Origin: Cylicocyclus nassatus
Lineage: Eukaryota > Nematoda > Chromadorea > Rhabditida > Strongylidae
NCBI GenBank assembly: GCA_958299035.1
Contig: CATQJL010000223.1
Span: 82,353,322 to 82,417,321 of the forward strand
Direction: 5' to 3'
DNA length: 64,000 nucleotides
Shown: one piece after another, positions 1 through 13,800 of the stretch
Layout of the letters: every line of letters starts with the position of its first letter
How positions within the stretch are numbered: position 1 is the stretch's first letter
Notes under the pieces: generated by a model
What the model was told of the DNA's origin: nothing
Database searches by the model: none
The model's input: only the letters and a program-made list of their open reading frames with translations
Translations under genes and position numbers: made by a program

Positions 1-2660
1 CCAGGGAGCACGAACGTTAGGGCACAAGATTTTTGCAAGAAAATACTGCATGATAACTTTTCTAAGTATGTAGTGCTTCTAGGGTTTTTTATCATTATTT
101 ATGCTGCTGTAGAACAAAAAAAAACCGAGATGATTTTTGCAAAGCTTAATCATAAACAAAAAAGTTTCAACTAATTTAGCGTGAAGCTAGAAAACGGTGG
201 ATTTTGCTGTCGACAGAGGTTTTTGTTTTCAGCAGTGTAGCATAAGATTTTGACAGTTTTAATTTCTAAATATCCGAATGCTCCATAAATATTTGTAGGG
301 AAAACATTCATTCCGAGCTTTTATCCCAAATTCAAACGGATGAGTTCGCTTCCTGAGTTCGCCATTTTTGTTTTTTAGCACTATGGCATAGTTTTTTTTG
401 TTGATAATTGCTGTTTTGTAACTGGTGTTCAAAAATTATCTGATGGATAGAATTTTTTCCAATAGTTATTCGTAATATCTTGCACATGAGTTCGCGTACA
501 GGTATGTTCGCCGAATACTTAAATTTGTAATTGCAAAATTTCTGTGGTCTCCACAAAATTACGACGTAGGACTTGTTGTAAATAATCTTATGTTGACGAT
601 GAGCTGTAGAGTGCTTTAACGGAAATCAAAAAATCGCATAAAAATCACGGTTTGGCCAAACGCCGTGCAATTTGGAAAAGTTCTCAAGGTCCTTTGACGT
701 TTATCAAAAGCCATATTTTTTTGCAGCTTGGCAGAAACTACAAAATTTTAGAGAAAACTCGAGTTTTTTTCTAAAAAGAGTGGATTTATGTGCATGATTT
801 CGTGCACAATGTGCATGTCTTCATTGCAGATTACTGAAAATCGCTTTATTCCAAATACATAACAATTTTGGTTTGAACGATGTGCTGAATATCTGCTCCT
901 AGGAAGTGAAAGTTTGACCTCAATTGCAAGACATAAGAATTCATTTTGTATGGAAACTGAGGATGTTGAGATGAACACGAATGAAATTTTCATAAGTAAT
1001 GTGATACAGCAATCGATCATTACAGTGTTTTCAAGATTTTTTGGTTTGGATTTGCGTTACATATTCATATTTTTATCCTCTTTCTTACAGCTATATTTGC
1101 TCTCTGGTCTACTCTGTCTTTACGACGTCTTCGCCATGGCTTTTTGAGCAGCACAACAGTGACGCCAAATCTTTCCCGAATTTTGAAAACAAATTTTTTG
1201 CTATTTTCAAAGAGCACTAATAACTGTTATGTAGAGCAAATTTTTGGCTACACTGTACTTACTTTAGATTACTTTGCTACGTTTATCAAGTCTTAAATAA
1301 GTGGTTAAGTAAAACCGCAGCGTTTTGATTACATCTGCCACGTAAATTACTGAAAATTCCAAAAACTGATTTTTCAAAGCAGATTAAACTTGGTTATGTT
1401 GCATAAATAATGTTCATTAAAAATCAAGTTTCAATTCGCAGAAATCTCCAAAAGCTTTCCTGTCTCTGCCACAATGTGGGTTCCATGACTTTGCCAAAAA
1501 ATCGAGACCTTCGAAGAAATAATTTTTTGAAGCTAAAAACAGCAGGTTACGAGAATTTAAAAATATTACCGTATAGTCCAAGAATTGTTCTGTTTGTGCT
1601 ATACTTAACCCTTTCCGAAACTTTGAAATGAAATTTTCGAAAATTAGCCTAACTTTGAGCAGGTAAAAATGACGGGCGAAGAATGGTGGCAATTATCAAA
1701 AAAAGCATACAGGATTGTGGCTAAAAAAATGTGACCGTAAGAAAGAGGAGAAGCTGCATCGACTGCATGTTGAAACTCAGATCTTATTGTGCGTGGTTTT
1801 ATAGCGGTTTGAAGAAACCGACAAAACTTTGGGACAACTTAATATGTTATTGACGCAAATTTCGCTCTGTGATTAGCAGACTTCGGAAATTTCTGAGAAA
1901 ATTGATGTCAGAGGAGAGCAAATCAGTGATCAGTGGAATGAATTATCGGAAATTACATGCAAATCAGGTCGACTTGGAAGAGATCTGAGAAATGGCAACG
2001 AATCGATAGAGTGTTGCGATGAAACCAGATTCGTCACACGAATCTATCCGTACACAAGCAGCTGCAAAGTGACTTTTAAATGAACGACAGTGATCGCTTT
2101 TGATCGCTTAACATCGTTTCGAGGGCGCCGCATTGGTAAAATGACGAAAGCTATTTTAAATGGAATAAAATGAGTTGCAATGTGTTTTGCACGATTTATG
2201 ACTGATACAAAACGAGGAAAAAGTCTAGTGATCAACATGGCTTTTTATAGACCTTTATGAGATGTTAGTCTTGTCGCAGCACACCTTGAACGTTCTTCGT
2301 AATCATATAGACCAACAAAGCTATAAAAAGACATCAGTGGTCGAAAAACACAGCTGAAAGTTTTGTTCAAAAAGTCTTGGTTCTTTATTAAGAACTAATG
2401 CTCTTGAGGGCAATTGGGACGTATGTACACCAATCTCAAAAGATTTTTTATTCGTTATTCAAAGATCTTTTCTGCTGTCGTGAAATTGTAACGATGCTGC
2501 AAGTAGAGAATATTTTAATATTTTCACTACACTCGCAAAGGATGTGATTGCCGATTCGTTTGCTATAATAAGAAATGATGGGGTATCGTACAAAACATTT
2601 TGGCCCACTCGAATTTTTTACCTTAGTATCTTTGAAGTTTTGGCTGAGGTATAGGAAATC
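1..2660. other. AT-rich stretch without a recognised gene
   Basis: No splice-bounded exon, family motif or clear transposon end was found on either strand. Open frames are short, and several begin at TTG rather than ATG. The part from about 1740 to 2440 has a few coherent but stop-interrupted frames on the plus strand and could be an old transposon relic. I could not assign it to a family. Confidence 0.4.
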
Positions 2661-2909
2661 CTACAGAGAAGTAAAGCGCAAAAGTCCACAATCACTCGTG
2701 TGACTGCTCAGCAGACTTTCCCTAACACAGGTGATCTCCCGGCCGTGGAATCTGATATATCTTGGAAAATGTTCTAGATCACCTTTTATCGGCAGCTTTC
2801 CAGGCGTAAGATGCGCAGGTAGTGGTCTTAGTCCCTCAGGCATTTTTTCTTCAAAAATGAAATCAAAATTCTCGTCATGATGCTTTTGCAGCATTACCCA
2901 CTGTTTCAT
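2661..2909 (-). CDS. unassigned ORF, 82 codons, possibly a first exon
   Basis: An ATG-started frame with balanced codon use, beginning MKQWVMLQKHHDENF and containing EEKMPEGLRPLPAHLTPGK and FPRYIRFHGREIT. It looks like protein rather than random sequence, but I do not recognise the family. Just upstream on the same strand lies a fragment of the GGCGGCTGGAAGGCGGGG MITE family (from 2917), so any further upstream exon may have been displaced. A possible donor follows the codons for HGREIT. It may be a single exon, an isolated gene fragment or a chance frame. No function is proposed. Confidence 0.3.
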   Translation of the reverse strand: MKQWVMLQKHHDENFDFIFEEKMPEGLRPLPAHLTPGKLPIKGDLEHFPRYIRFHGREITCVRESLLSSHTSDCGLLRFTSL

Positions 2910-2916
2910 CGGAGTA

Positions 2917-2960
2917 GGCGGCTGGAGGGCGGGGCTTCAATCGACTAGAGAGCACGTAAG
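2917..2960. mobile_element. fragment of GGCGGCTGGAAGGCGGGG-type MITE
   Basis: The terminal motif GGCGGCTGGAGGGCGGGGCT matches the inverted termini of two complete copies at 35248-35420 and 37204-37381. Only one end is seen here. Confidence 0.5.
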
Positions 2961-3000
2961 CGTGGGAGAGCAGGCTCTGCATCTCCCTCGCGTGGTGGTA

Positions 3001-3069
3001 GGTGATATGGTGTAGTGGTATGACGCGCCGCCATAAGTATGAGATTGACGGATTGATCTCCGCTCCTGG
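3001..3069 (+). repeat. tRNA-like sequence, probably tRNA-derived SINE head or tRNA pseudogene
   Basis: The segment contains an A-box-like TGGTGTAGTGGTA and, about 35 bases on, a B-box-like GGATTGATCTCC. These are the two internal RNA polymerase III promoter elements at roughly tRNA spacing. The ends do not pair into a 7-bp acceptor stem, so a functional tRNA is unlikely. A T-rich tail follows near 3138. The pattern fits a tRNA-derived SINE head or a decayed tRNA. Confidence 0.4.
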
Positions 3070-4727
3070 TCATTTTAACGCTCTAAATCCCTCGGCAACG
3101 GTAGACTGGTGCTAGAATAATCCGGCCAGATCCTTCTTTCTTTTTTTAAATATTTATACGGTGTACATAGATGCCCTGAAATGTGGTTTTTGAGATTTTT
3201 TTTTATTTCAGGAAAGATAAAATGAAAAGTTTCTTCCTTAGTAGTACAGGTGTGCATAGATACGCCTGAAATGTGCTTTTTTTTTCAATGAATTGTCTCG
3301 TCCAACATAAAAGGTCAAATGAAAAGCTGGCCTCTTTACTGTCCCCAAAGCTCTCCAACTTCTCTGTTGATATCTATCTGACCGGATGGGCTACTAGCAG
3401 TTTACAAACCGGTTCTTATTTGGCAATTTCTAGCTGGTCATTTGTGGAATTTCTATGCCAAAAAATGATGACTCACATTCGTTATCAGTGAATCACGCTG
3501 TTCATAGTTTCCGGAAACATGGTCGTAATCTGGTTTTGTGGGCCATCTCACTGTTTATCAAACAGCGTTTTTGGTAATGGCGCCTTACACGTAATAACTT
3601 GTGTATACATGTACACGAATCATTGCACGCAGAGACAGGGCGCTATGGGTGTGTGACGTTTCGCACGACCGTAATGCTTTCCACACAGGACCACTGCCGC
3701 GCGCGACACACCCTGCGGCGGCTTTTGCCTAAGCAAAACACGGGGAGGAAAGATTTGCGGCGTGCATTACATGTTAAGACAAGTCAAGATCAGGGAGACG
3801 CTGGAGACCGCCCGTGCGAAAAGACCGTCTCCCGGGCGCTATTGCATAGCCGTCGGCATCTCTTTGTTCAAGCGCTCTCTTAACTCCCTCACCGTCTGCT
3901 GCCTCTTCCAAACACGTATTGTTTCAATAAGACGCAACTATGATCAGCCTCTGCGTGCGTTGACTCGTCCATACTTTGCAGATGACATAACCAAGCATCC
4001 GCTAAAACAGTTTGATTCAAGATTTATAGAAATTTATCATTTGAAAACAAGAACATTATTAGTCCCTGAGATCGGACGGATCGAATACCTCTGTATCACA
4101 TAACGATGTCTGATTACAAAGTGTGTCATAAAAACTTCACATGGTGCAATCACAGAAAATATACAAAGTAATGAGCATAGGAAAGAAATCTGTGCTTGAG
4201 GTCTGAATAGAGCAGAATCAGAAACTATATTATTCTAAATTAGGGACGTGCTGCTGCCGCATTAGCAGCAACAAAGCGTTCAGCTAACGCGTTGAATGGT
4301 TATCGATTTTTGCGTCGACGTCGATCTACCGCTTCGCATGCGCGACGCATAACTTTCACATGTATTGCGTATTAAAATAACAATGCAACGGCAGCGACAT
4401 AATCATTATATACTCTGCGCTCTAAGCCGAATGTACAATAGGAATGAATGGTAAAAGAACAATAATGAGTGAATAATAGATACACTGGATAAATGTGAGG
4501 TCGTTAGAGGTAGGCTGAATAAGGTACAGAGCTTATGCGAATGTGACAACACTTAAGTGGTGGGTAAGTTCTACATGCACTAAGCAAGCCGCAACACCTA
4601 TCTAAATCTCCTAATTGTACAACTAATGAGTAGTGTCTATTTCAATGGCATTGTCCCTTTTGCGTTCACCTACTCACCCGCAGCGCGCAAGGCGGATGTG
4701 CAACGCAGGAACATTACGAGTCGTAAT
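3070..4727. other. no recognised gene; flank downstream of the receptor gene
   Basis: Short direct repeats (around 3165-3290) and a GC-rich patch at about 3690-3860 with the palindromic pair GAGACGCTGGAGACCG / AGACCGTCTCCC. No exon could be supported. The 3' UTR of the receptor gene (minus strand) must start at 4727 and run leftwards; I did not see a clear AATAAA within the first few hundred bases. Confidence 0.4.
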
Positions 4728-7700
4728 TTACGACTGTACTGTTTCTTGTTTAATGCCAAATAGTAATTGTTTGGCAAATGTGCTGAATTTGATTTGATCA
4801 AAAAAGTCTGCGACAAGTACAGCTTCCTTCATTTCGACGGCCATTGTAGCTAGCACTGTGCCGAGCAGCAAAAGTCGCCCAAATCTGCAAATTATACAGT
4901 GCAGTCCATGTGTCAGTTGTCCACTTTCCCTCAGACGCTTACCTATCACCAGCCTCTTCAGCATCACGTTTTCGCAGCATATACCGATAAAGCGCATTTG
5001 TTACCGAGCTTCGGCCTTCACTAAGCGTTTGTTTGGAGGCAGAGCTGACATCGTCAGCATCTGAAATTTCGTTGATCAGTACAAAAAACAAAAGTTTACT
5101 CTTTTAAAGAGGGGGGGGGGGTAGGCAACTGATCTGGATATATAGGGCGTTGGCACAAGCTACATACAGTATGTGTCAACGACAGTGTCGCTTGCACTTC
5201 AACTCAGTCTCGCGCCATCTCGCTTGTCGCTTGCGCATCTGCAAACCTCTTTTGGACATTTAGCTAAACCTGAGAACTTTTGATGACCCTTAGGAGTGAG
5301 AATATGCCCAGAGAATACGTCCGCACACGTAACGCCAGCTCCAGCGCGAACACGCAAATGCGCGCCGTGGTGCAAACGACACCGTCATTGGGACAGCCTA
5401 TAAGATATTCCATATCGTCAGATGCTTGTAGACTTACCCGGATTCAAAAAGAAGATTGTTTTGAAGGCAGCAAATTCTGTGGTGTCAATTTCCATCTCTC
5501 GCATTGGCTTCAGCAACTGATCGAGCATTTGATATTTCTTACGATTGAATCCTGTCGGTCTGCAATTGCGGATTTGTAATCTTAATCTGCTTTGTATGGC
5601 AAGAATTTTGTGTTGAACGATTGTTCCCACCGTCACCTTAGGCTTACTAAGTTAGAGTAGCATTTCGTTGCAAGACCCGTGCCTAGAGGGCAGGTATGAG
5701 GACGAGTTTGTCGTTCGCTCTCTGTGACTCTCTCAAAACATCATTTGGAATCATTAATGCTTCTTATAAGCATATAAATGATGACAGAGACGCAGAAGAA
5801 AGGCGATTAGTTCGCTGCCTTCTCTGCACTGCGTGTTTACCGTAAGCCCACAGTAAGGCGACGGTGCGAAAGGGTCCACAATCACGATCTACATCTTGTA
5901 TACCTCATTGGCTCATTTGTCCTGTCGAAATAGGCGCCATTCGGAAAGACAATGGTATCAAGGCCATGATCGGGTGAGAAGAAAGTGTGAATAAGGCTGG
6001 GGTACGTGATTGCGGAATGTCGGAGCAAAGCAAGCTGAAATAAAAAATGGGCATTCACGGACAGTATGTGAACTCCAAGCTCCGCCCACAAGTGTTTTAA
6101 CTCTAAAGTTTTTGCCTTCTGAGAGCTTTTACCACGCTTTACACGCGAATGTAGCCACGCACCTTATCGATCAGTGGCAATCGTTCATAAGTTGGTATAG
6201 TTTTTGCCCATTCAATCATTACCATCCAGTCACGCTCATACCAATAATGGTAATCGGATTGTGTAGCGTAATGTAGTTGAGTGTATGAGTGATGTGGTGC
6301 CTGGAACAGCGTGGAGTTAATGCGCTTTCATGATTTCTATGCAAAATCAAGTCTACAAATCACTGAATTAACATCGTTGTTTTTGCGGACATGGATTGAT
6401 AATATTTTTGGAGCAATTCATTCGAAAATTCATTTCATGAGGACAGTATAGCAAATTGTCCAGAAAAACATGGAAGCTAAGACAATTCGCCTCAAACTCA
6501 GGTTTCTGCTGCGCAAGTATACGGTATACGGTATCTCCTGCATCGGCAAGAAGGAATATATGAAAACCTTTTTTTTTCTTGCCTCTTAAAGCAAAACGTA
6601 AACGAATGGGAAAACTCCTCACTATCTAAATAAGCTTTTCTTACAGCATGAATATATACAATTTTTCCGCCATTGTAGAGGTGCGGTAGAATTTGACATT
6701 TCTGAATTCAGCTGTCTTTCCAAAAATTTTTCGAGCATTTTTGAGGTCAGGATGTTATGTATGTGGATATATACAATGTAATATATTTGGCGGTTAGCAT
6801 ATAGTGTCTTTGCGGCGACGACAACAATCGCGCGAAATGGAACGTCATACGGTAACGCCAACAACTTGCTTGCAATTAACGCATAATAGCGCACCTATTG
6901 CATCCCGGTATTGCCCACAAAGCAGGAACACAGTGATGACCGTCAATTCTGCGCTCTGCGCTATATTTTTTTTTTTGCTGGGGTTCGAAAAGATATGATC
7001 AATTTTTTTTCTGCAAGCATATTGATAGAGTGATTCACAACAGCAACTGTTTCGGGCTGATATTGGCATTATCATTTTTTCAAAATTGGTAGAAAGAACT
7101 TGATGAGCAGTCTTGTTTGGCTGTAAAAACAAAGTGAAGTCAAAATTTTTTTAAACAATTCTGATATGTTTATGATAAGAGCAAGAAAAATAAAATTTGA
7201 ATAGATTCAAGTCGTAAACATGGCATTATGTCTCCGAAGTGGCGGGTGACGCGAGAACATTTGCAACAAAACATGCACTTTTACACATTTCGAGCTCGTG
7301 CCGCTTGTCCGAACGGATGAAGCCTATCGGCGACGTATGGTCCACTACTCAAGAATTTTGGCACATTATCACTTTCTACTGCTACTCGATTCAAACCCAG
7401 AAACGTCCAAAGAACGCAATCCCGGAAGTTACGACACTGTGTCGCAGGGGTGATTAACAGTAGATTAGGAGCTGAGTGTGATAGGGATAATCTTTGTAAT
7501 CTTTGTTCTCAGGGGATATAAGTAAAAAAGAGGCACTCATGCAGATTTGCAAAGACATACAAATGGAAAATTGACGTAATGAATAGAATATAGGATAATA
7601 AATGAAATGGAATAAAAGCAATATATAGGCAGGTAAAATTTGGTAACAGCGCTTCTTTGTAACTCAACGAATCCTCTTAATGAATCCTCCCTAAGCTAGT

Positions 7701-9893
7701 GCCCAAGGCGCATGCGGATTCATTCAGGGCCAAGGAATTCATTTATCTGTGCTTGCCCACTATCGTATCTTTCCATCTGGACCAGGCGCTCGATTACGGT
7801 ATTGGGTAAGAGTTTGAGGTTGGTGCGCGAATTTGTCTAGTCATCGCCTAGGGAAAGAAAATTTTAGAACATCTATAACTATACTCACCACTTCTGAATT
7901 CGTTGTCATGAAGCTCTCATCAACTAGCAAGCAAGGCGCTGTCACCGCTTCGATCAGATGGCTATTTGAGGTATATTTGCTCAATCGCAACGTTTGTGCA
8001 AGGCCTTCGACTTTTGCCAAATAAGTCAGGAATGCATCTTCGGCAGATTCGTTAGCACTCTGAATGTGGTTCATAGTAGACAGAAATTACCAGGTTCAAT
8101 AGTTAGATGCAAAGCTTTCAAGTCAGGTCACCCTTAAATATCGTGGCAAAGAGGTGGTCCCACCCAGATGTTTCCTAAATAACCTAAGATCACCTGAACC
8201 CACCAATAAGCTGCTCTTCGGCGAACACTCTTCTGAACCACTTTCGACTCGTTTGATTGGCGGATATCGTCGTGTTCGTTTAGTGTAACCGATAGGGTCA
8301 CGATTTTGCTGAATTGCTAGAAAAAACACCAAATTTGTCAAGCGTAGATAAGGCAACAAAAATCATAATCAGTTTTTACCATTCCGGTCCATTCCAACTT
8401 GCAAACATTTCTCAAAGCGGCAATGTCGGCATGCACAACGAATACCTGAGTTAACAATAGTAAGATAAAAGCTACCGGAACGCATTATTTACCGTACTTA
8501 TTACCGTAATCATACGATACAGTAATTCTAGCGCACTAGAAAAGCAAACTCGTACTAGCGACATAAATTGTAAGTTTCTTTGCCCAAGCAATCACGAAAG
8601 TAAGTGCCTTTTCGCACATGTTGGTATAAAACATGTGCACATAAAAAGGTTCATGTAGTGCCTTCACGGTGTCGACAGCACTTGCACGTAAACCTATGAA
8701 TTGCAGAATTCCGAGATATGCGCTCTATGGCAATTTTACGTGCGAAACTGAACAAACTGACACACGCGCAAATGCTGTCGGCACCGCAAGGACACTATGT
8801 AAAGCGCTAACTTATTTTGCACACCTCACGGAGATAATACAGGGTGTCCCAAAAGTAAGTACACACTTTTCGATCGTCAATATCTCTCTTCCCAATGGAT
8901 TTTTTTTCGCCAGCCAACTGCCATTCTGTAGAGGAGGCTTCAACTTAGCTTTACAGTATCGATCGAATCGCCGATCGCTCTTCGTTACTGTATTTACGGT
9001 AAGAACTTCCAGCATGTGGAACCACAATAAAAAATGCCATCTCACAATTTTTTTTTCAAAAAATCTGAAAAATCTTGTACTAGAGTTTTCGTGCGCGCTG
9101 ATTCCACTAAACAACTTTTTATGAGTGTTTTCACTTTTTTGACGGTGCAATCACATTTACGGTTTTCTTGGGATAACTTCAGAAAGAAGCATCATAGTAA
9201 AGTGAAAATTTTATATTCGAAATCAGCGGCTTCAATTACCGTAGTATAAGAGTTTAAGGCTTGTTTGGTTTTGTTCCGAGGCGGAATATGGCTACCAATG
9301 GCCTAAAATCCTCGTCAAAGTTCTTACAGTAATCCTACAGTAATAAAGAGCGATTGGTGACTCGCTCACTGCAAATCTAAGCTGAAGGCTCCTCTAAAGA
9401 ATGGTACTTGAATGGCGGAAAAAACACAATGGGAAGAGAGATATTAACGATTGAGAAGTGTGTACTTACTTTTGGGACACCCTGTATATATTGGAGTTGT
9501 GCAAAAGGGCTGTTTCTTGAGAGTTTTGTGCAAAACGCGAGACAATGAAATTGCGAAAAGATAAAGTGTGGAATTTCTCTTTAATGTGCATACTAAACAG
9601 TAAAAGCAAAATAAACGATTTGTGTGCCACAAGGTGAGAATTGGACTTACTTTTATCAACGGGGCATTTTCCTTCATATTGACAAACAAAATTCTGGTTT
9701 TTCATGATTGTCCGCCGAAAAAATGTTTTGCTAAAAACATTTTTCTTCAAGGGGAGATTGCAGAAAGCCAGTAACAGCAAAAAGCATACCATCCATTGCA
9801 TGACGGGACACCATAGTGATAGCCTGTGGAAATATCTTGACAAACAAGGCATAATTCTTCTGGTTGTGATGCGGACGAGTTACTGTTGGTCAT
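4728..9893 (-). CDS. nuclear hormone receptor (SupNR/HNF4-like), 10 exons, 423 aa
   Basis: Ligand-type zinc-finger transcription factor acting in the nucleus. Exons, in coding order: 9893-9790, 9730-9651, 8445-8380, 8316-8132, 8059-7889, 6300-6163, 6034-5904, 5559-5438, 5060-4943, 4884-4728. All junctions are GT/AG with matching phases, and the exons sum to 1272 nt including TAA. The DNA-binding domain spans residues 15-80. Finger 1 uses C15, C18, C32 and C35 with P-box CNGCK; finger 2 uses C51, C57, C67 and C70, ending CRFEKCLQVGM. A hinge with AIQQNRDPIGYTKR follows. The ligand-binding domain has the signature MIEWAKTIP...LALLRHSA (about 230-256), DTIVFPNG, and a helix-10 segment RFGRLLLLG near 372. 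No canonical AF-2 hexamer is obvious at the C-terminus. The ATG sits one base after TTTTTAG, which could be a trans-splice acceptor. Exons 5 and 6 are joined directly over a 1.6-kb intron; a missed small exon there is possible. No orthologue name is assigned. Confidence 0.9.
8840..9484. mobile_element. Tc1/mariner-like foldback inside receptor intron 2
   Basis: Inverted termini CAGGGTGTCCCAAAAGTAAG and its complement, flanked by TA on both sides. The arms are complementary over several hundred bases, including an ATCTCTCTTCCCAATGG block and its mirror. There is no transposase, so the copy is non-autonomous. It lies in the intron between the two halves of the DNA-binding domain. Two closely related copies lie at 27772 and 25054, and a diverged one at 32847. 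Confidence 0.85.
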
Positions 9894-9942
9894 GCTAAAA
9901 ATAAAATATCACTTTGCGAGCAGAAACGATTTCAGACACCGT

Positions 9943-10881
9943 CCACCCAAATCGGGGATGAGATTTTGATGATGTATAATAGCGGGACCCCTAACTAAGT
10001 AATCACCCCAAATTTCGCTGCGAAAGATGAATTCCGAAGCGAGAAAATCGCTCCAGAAAATAGAAAAGGCCAGGAATGCTCCACCCCGTGAGTGGTCTGA
10101 AGACAAGTCCAGAAATGGGCTCCAGGGTAGATAGAAATGTTAGAAATCTGATAATTACAACGAAGGGTGAATTTATGACATTTCTAAACACATTGAAGTC
10201 CAATTTCGGACTGTTATCTCAAGACCACCCACATTGATGGGCGGAGCCACCTTGGCCGCTTCTAGCTTCTGAAGCTATTTTCTTACTCCCGGATTTATCT
10301 TTTGCAGCAGGATTTGGGCGATAACTTACAAGGGAAGGATGGTCAGTCGAAGTGGCCTTTTGCGATGATTTATATACCATCTTGGAGAGCACAAAACGCT
10401 GATTTTAAATCTTTCTTCCTTACCTGCAGCACTTCCCTGCAAAAGGGAAGTTATGAGCGTTTATTGGGGAAAAAATTAAATGTGCAAAGAATATTAAAAA
10501 CAATAGCAACATTATTCCTAGCGCTTAAATGGACCAGCGGTAATCTTTCCAGCACTCTGTAAAATAAATACTCTTAGGTGAGATATATCCACGCTCCGGC
10601 TGTCTCATTCAAGCGCTTGGAAAATTTTAGCCAACGTTTTTATCCCAGAAAAACACTCATTTTTTGCTCCTTCAAACGCTCATAACTCCTCGTCCAGGAA
10701 TGTGCCGCAGATAAGAAAGAAAGATTTGAAATCAGCGTTTTATGCCCTCCACCACCTCCACCAGGGTACACAACCCATCTCAAAAGGCCACTTCGACCAA
10801 CCATCCTTCCCTTGTTAGTTATGGGCCCCGCTATCATATATGCATCATCAAAATCTCACCATCCCCAACTTGGTCAGGTGG
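9943..10881. mobile_element. foldback element with nested inner palindrome
   Basis: Outer arms carry GGGGATGAGATTTTGATGATG and a near-mirror CATCATCAAAATCTCACCATCC. The inner arms (about 10330-10817) start with CAAGGGAAGGATGGTCAG and end with its mirror TCCTTCCCTTGTTAG. The inner sequence, with a GTTATGAGCGTTTATTG-type stem, is related to the ACAAGGGAA foldbacks at 25161 and 43162. Protein-like frames here are repeat shadows. Confidence 0.75.
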
Positions 10882-13800
10882 TGCTTCTATGCTCAAATGC
10901 GACAACGAACGACGACAAAGGCGAATCAAAAACGAAAAATTGTGTTAAGACCCTCTGGAGAGAAGAATACGCATATTTCCCCCTATAAATCATTTTAGAA
11001 AAATTACTGGTGTAAAATCGATCATGAAGTAACGGCTGTGTGCAAATTGATGACTGGTGCAAGTTTTTACAAAATGAAACACAGTTCAGTCAGAACTCGA
11101 CAATGTAAATAACAGTTCGTATGCACCTTGTTGCAGAGAGAAAGAAAGCATGAAACAGCAGAATTTAGCAGCTGCGGTGGCAATGAGCTGTGAAAATGGA
11201 ATATTTGACGTCATAGAAAATTTCTAAAGGGCATCCGGGACAATTTGCAAGGAAAGTTCAATGGATTTTTGTTTACGTAAAATTTTCAAGGACTGGAAAA
11301 GCAGATTTCAGATAAAGTGTGGTAGGTGTCTTTCGATAAAGTTGATCTGATTGAATTGATTACTATGGGCAAATCTGATGAGGTATAAAAAAATACATCG
11401 ACCCACGAGGACGAGTCGTCCACTTCGGAAGCAACGCTAGCCGCAGATGTTCTAAATTTTCCCAAAGGAATGTGAGATGAAAAGGTTAAATATGTTATCA
11501 TACTTATGCTAACATAAAACTCAACCAGTTACTGTTACAGACACAATCAATAAATAGATACATTCAAAAATTGAAAAAATGCACGCATAAGAATAGCGAA
11601 TAGACGGTTATCATTAAAGACCAAAGGCAAGGAAACTCTTCTGAAGGACAAGATATTCGTGCATGAATGTGCAAAATTTTATTGAATGAATAAAATTACT
11701 TTAATCATGAGCAAGGAGATAATAGCATCCTGGATTGTCTCGGTTAATATATCGCAAAATTTTAATATTTTTACTAAGATTTTATAACAGCGATAGACTG
11801 CCTAGCAAGCCTGAATTTATTGCTAGTCGAAACGCATGGGAAAGGGAGTTATGTGGTGGAAGCAAAAGAAGTGTAAAAGAGGAGATTTCGCGGATCACAA
11901 AATTTTCCTGCAAAAATTCATAAAATTCTAAGATCACAGTAACATCGAGGCTAAGCAGAAGCTTTTGAGGATATAGAAATAATATGGTTTGTTTCCGCGA
12001 TTTCAACTCCCACTAAAATTTCTACATTCTACAACGGCCTCCAATAATATGGGTTGAAACATTCCGCATAATTTTATCTCAGAAGATCTGGCTTCCTGAT
12101 ATCGCAACCAAATTGCGCATTTTATTTTTTTTTGAAGGAAAGTTGCGATTCGTAACATTTGAGCGAATTCTCATCAAGAACAGGATTCAGAGAATGAACC
12201 AAGGAGGAAGGTTTCTGAGTTCCGCTTTTTTGGATTTTGGCGGCAAGAATTTTAGAACTCCATGGTAAATTCTGGAACAGTCAGTGATGACGTACTCTTA
12301 CTAGTCAAGCAAATGTGTGTCGATCGAAGGTCTTTACGTAGGGACACAAAATTTGAGACATACGTCAAAAATGGGAAGATAGAAAAGAAGCATAATAATG
12401 AGATTTGGAATAGCACAGAGATTTGAGATCACTCAACAAAAAAATCAGAAAAAGAACACCCTTTATAATTCTTTTCACAAAATTCCTAAAATAGCGCGAA
12501 TTTTTCATAATGGGAGCAAAGAGATAAAAGATGTTAGCTAAAATGAAGTCCGAAACCTCAAGGAAGCAAAATGGCTCTTCTAGAAAAAAAGGTGCCGACC
12601 TAATCTTGTTACCAGCATCATTGTTGAACAAAGACACTATTGGTCACCTGCTGGTTATCGATTGGTAGTGGATTCAATTTTGTCCATCTTGGGATTCTGT
12701 TATCTGGACGCGGAATGATTAAAAGTTCAAACAAGAAATAAAGGAACCTGAGCCAATAAGAACAAAGGAAAGGAGATAATGTCTAAGATTGAGTTCAATG
12801 AAAAAAAATAGGTAAGCATAGAGTGCCAAACGTTAAAATCGACTTCGTGACCTCAAAGCAAAAATTTTCAAGTTCTAAGGATTCCTAAGCAACTAAAACA
12901 CTCAGAAAAAGCAGAGTTTTATGTGAAAGCAAAAAGAGCGGAAAAGAATGGGATATCGATATACAGTTCCAACAGCTATCGAAGTTAACAGAATTAAATA
13001 TGCTTAAGCCTCGTCGCCAGGTGAACGCGACGACATTGTCACCATGTGATCACCTCGGACCGGTTTTCTAACCGTTGACTCGAGATTATTATTCAACAAA
13101 GCGTTTTAAGTATGTCTAGTACGTTTAAAATGTACGCGGTTGTTAACTGTTGAACTCACTCTCATTAAAAAATTTTTCAAAGGTGAAAAACTGAATATAG
13201 TAGAAATTTTGCAGAAGGACTGAGAAATTTACAGAAATCTGGAGTAAAAGTATTGGACAGGATGACTGACAAATAACAGAGATATGGCTGGTACGCGCGG
13301 GCAATACGTCATTGCAGACTCCGAGGTGTGACGCGATCAGAAGAGACGCAGACAACAAGAGTAATCTGGCATGCACATTGATTACAGAGGGTGGTTCATC
13401 TATACACACGATACATCAAAACATGGCTTATTTAAAATTAATTTCTTTTTCGAAAACAAAACCAAACTGAAAATAAAAATGTTGGAAAAGAACAGAAATT
13501 TTTAGAAAATTCAGCAATCCAAAGCATTGCAGTCTTCAAAATCAACTTTTGTTGAAGATAAGACTAACATTTTGAGGATGGGTTGGCATATTGACTGTAG
13601 CAAACCATTTCTTTTAGATCGGTTTTTAGATTTTTAGAATTTTTGGGACCCTTCATTATGAAACGATAGCGGCACCGAGCGTATAGAAAAGATGGTACTA
13701 ATACATTGGAAAAATTATAGGACAGAAAAAGGACGAGGAGAAGCAGAGGAAAAAAATCAAAGAAGCAATGAAAGTTTGAGCATGTTTACAAAATTGTCGT

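Noticed and set aside
3001..3069. Functional tRNA gene
   Set aside because: A- and B-box-like motifs are present, but the acceptor stem does not pair.
8669..9150. Frames of 110-150 codons inside the receptor intron
   Set aside because: They run through the arms of a foldback element; the mirrored sequence explains the paired open frames.
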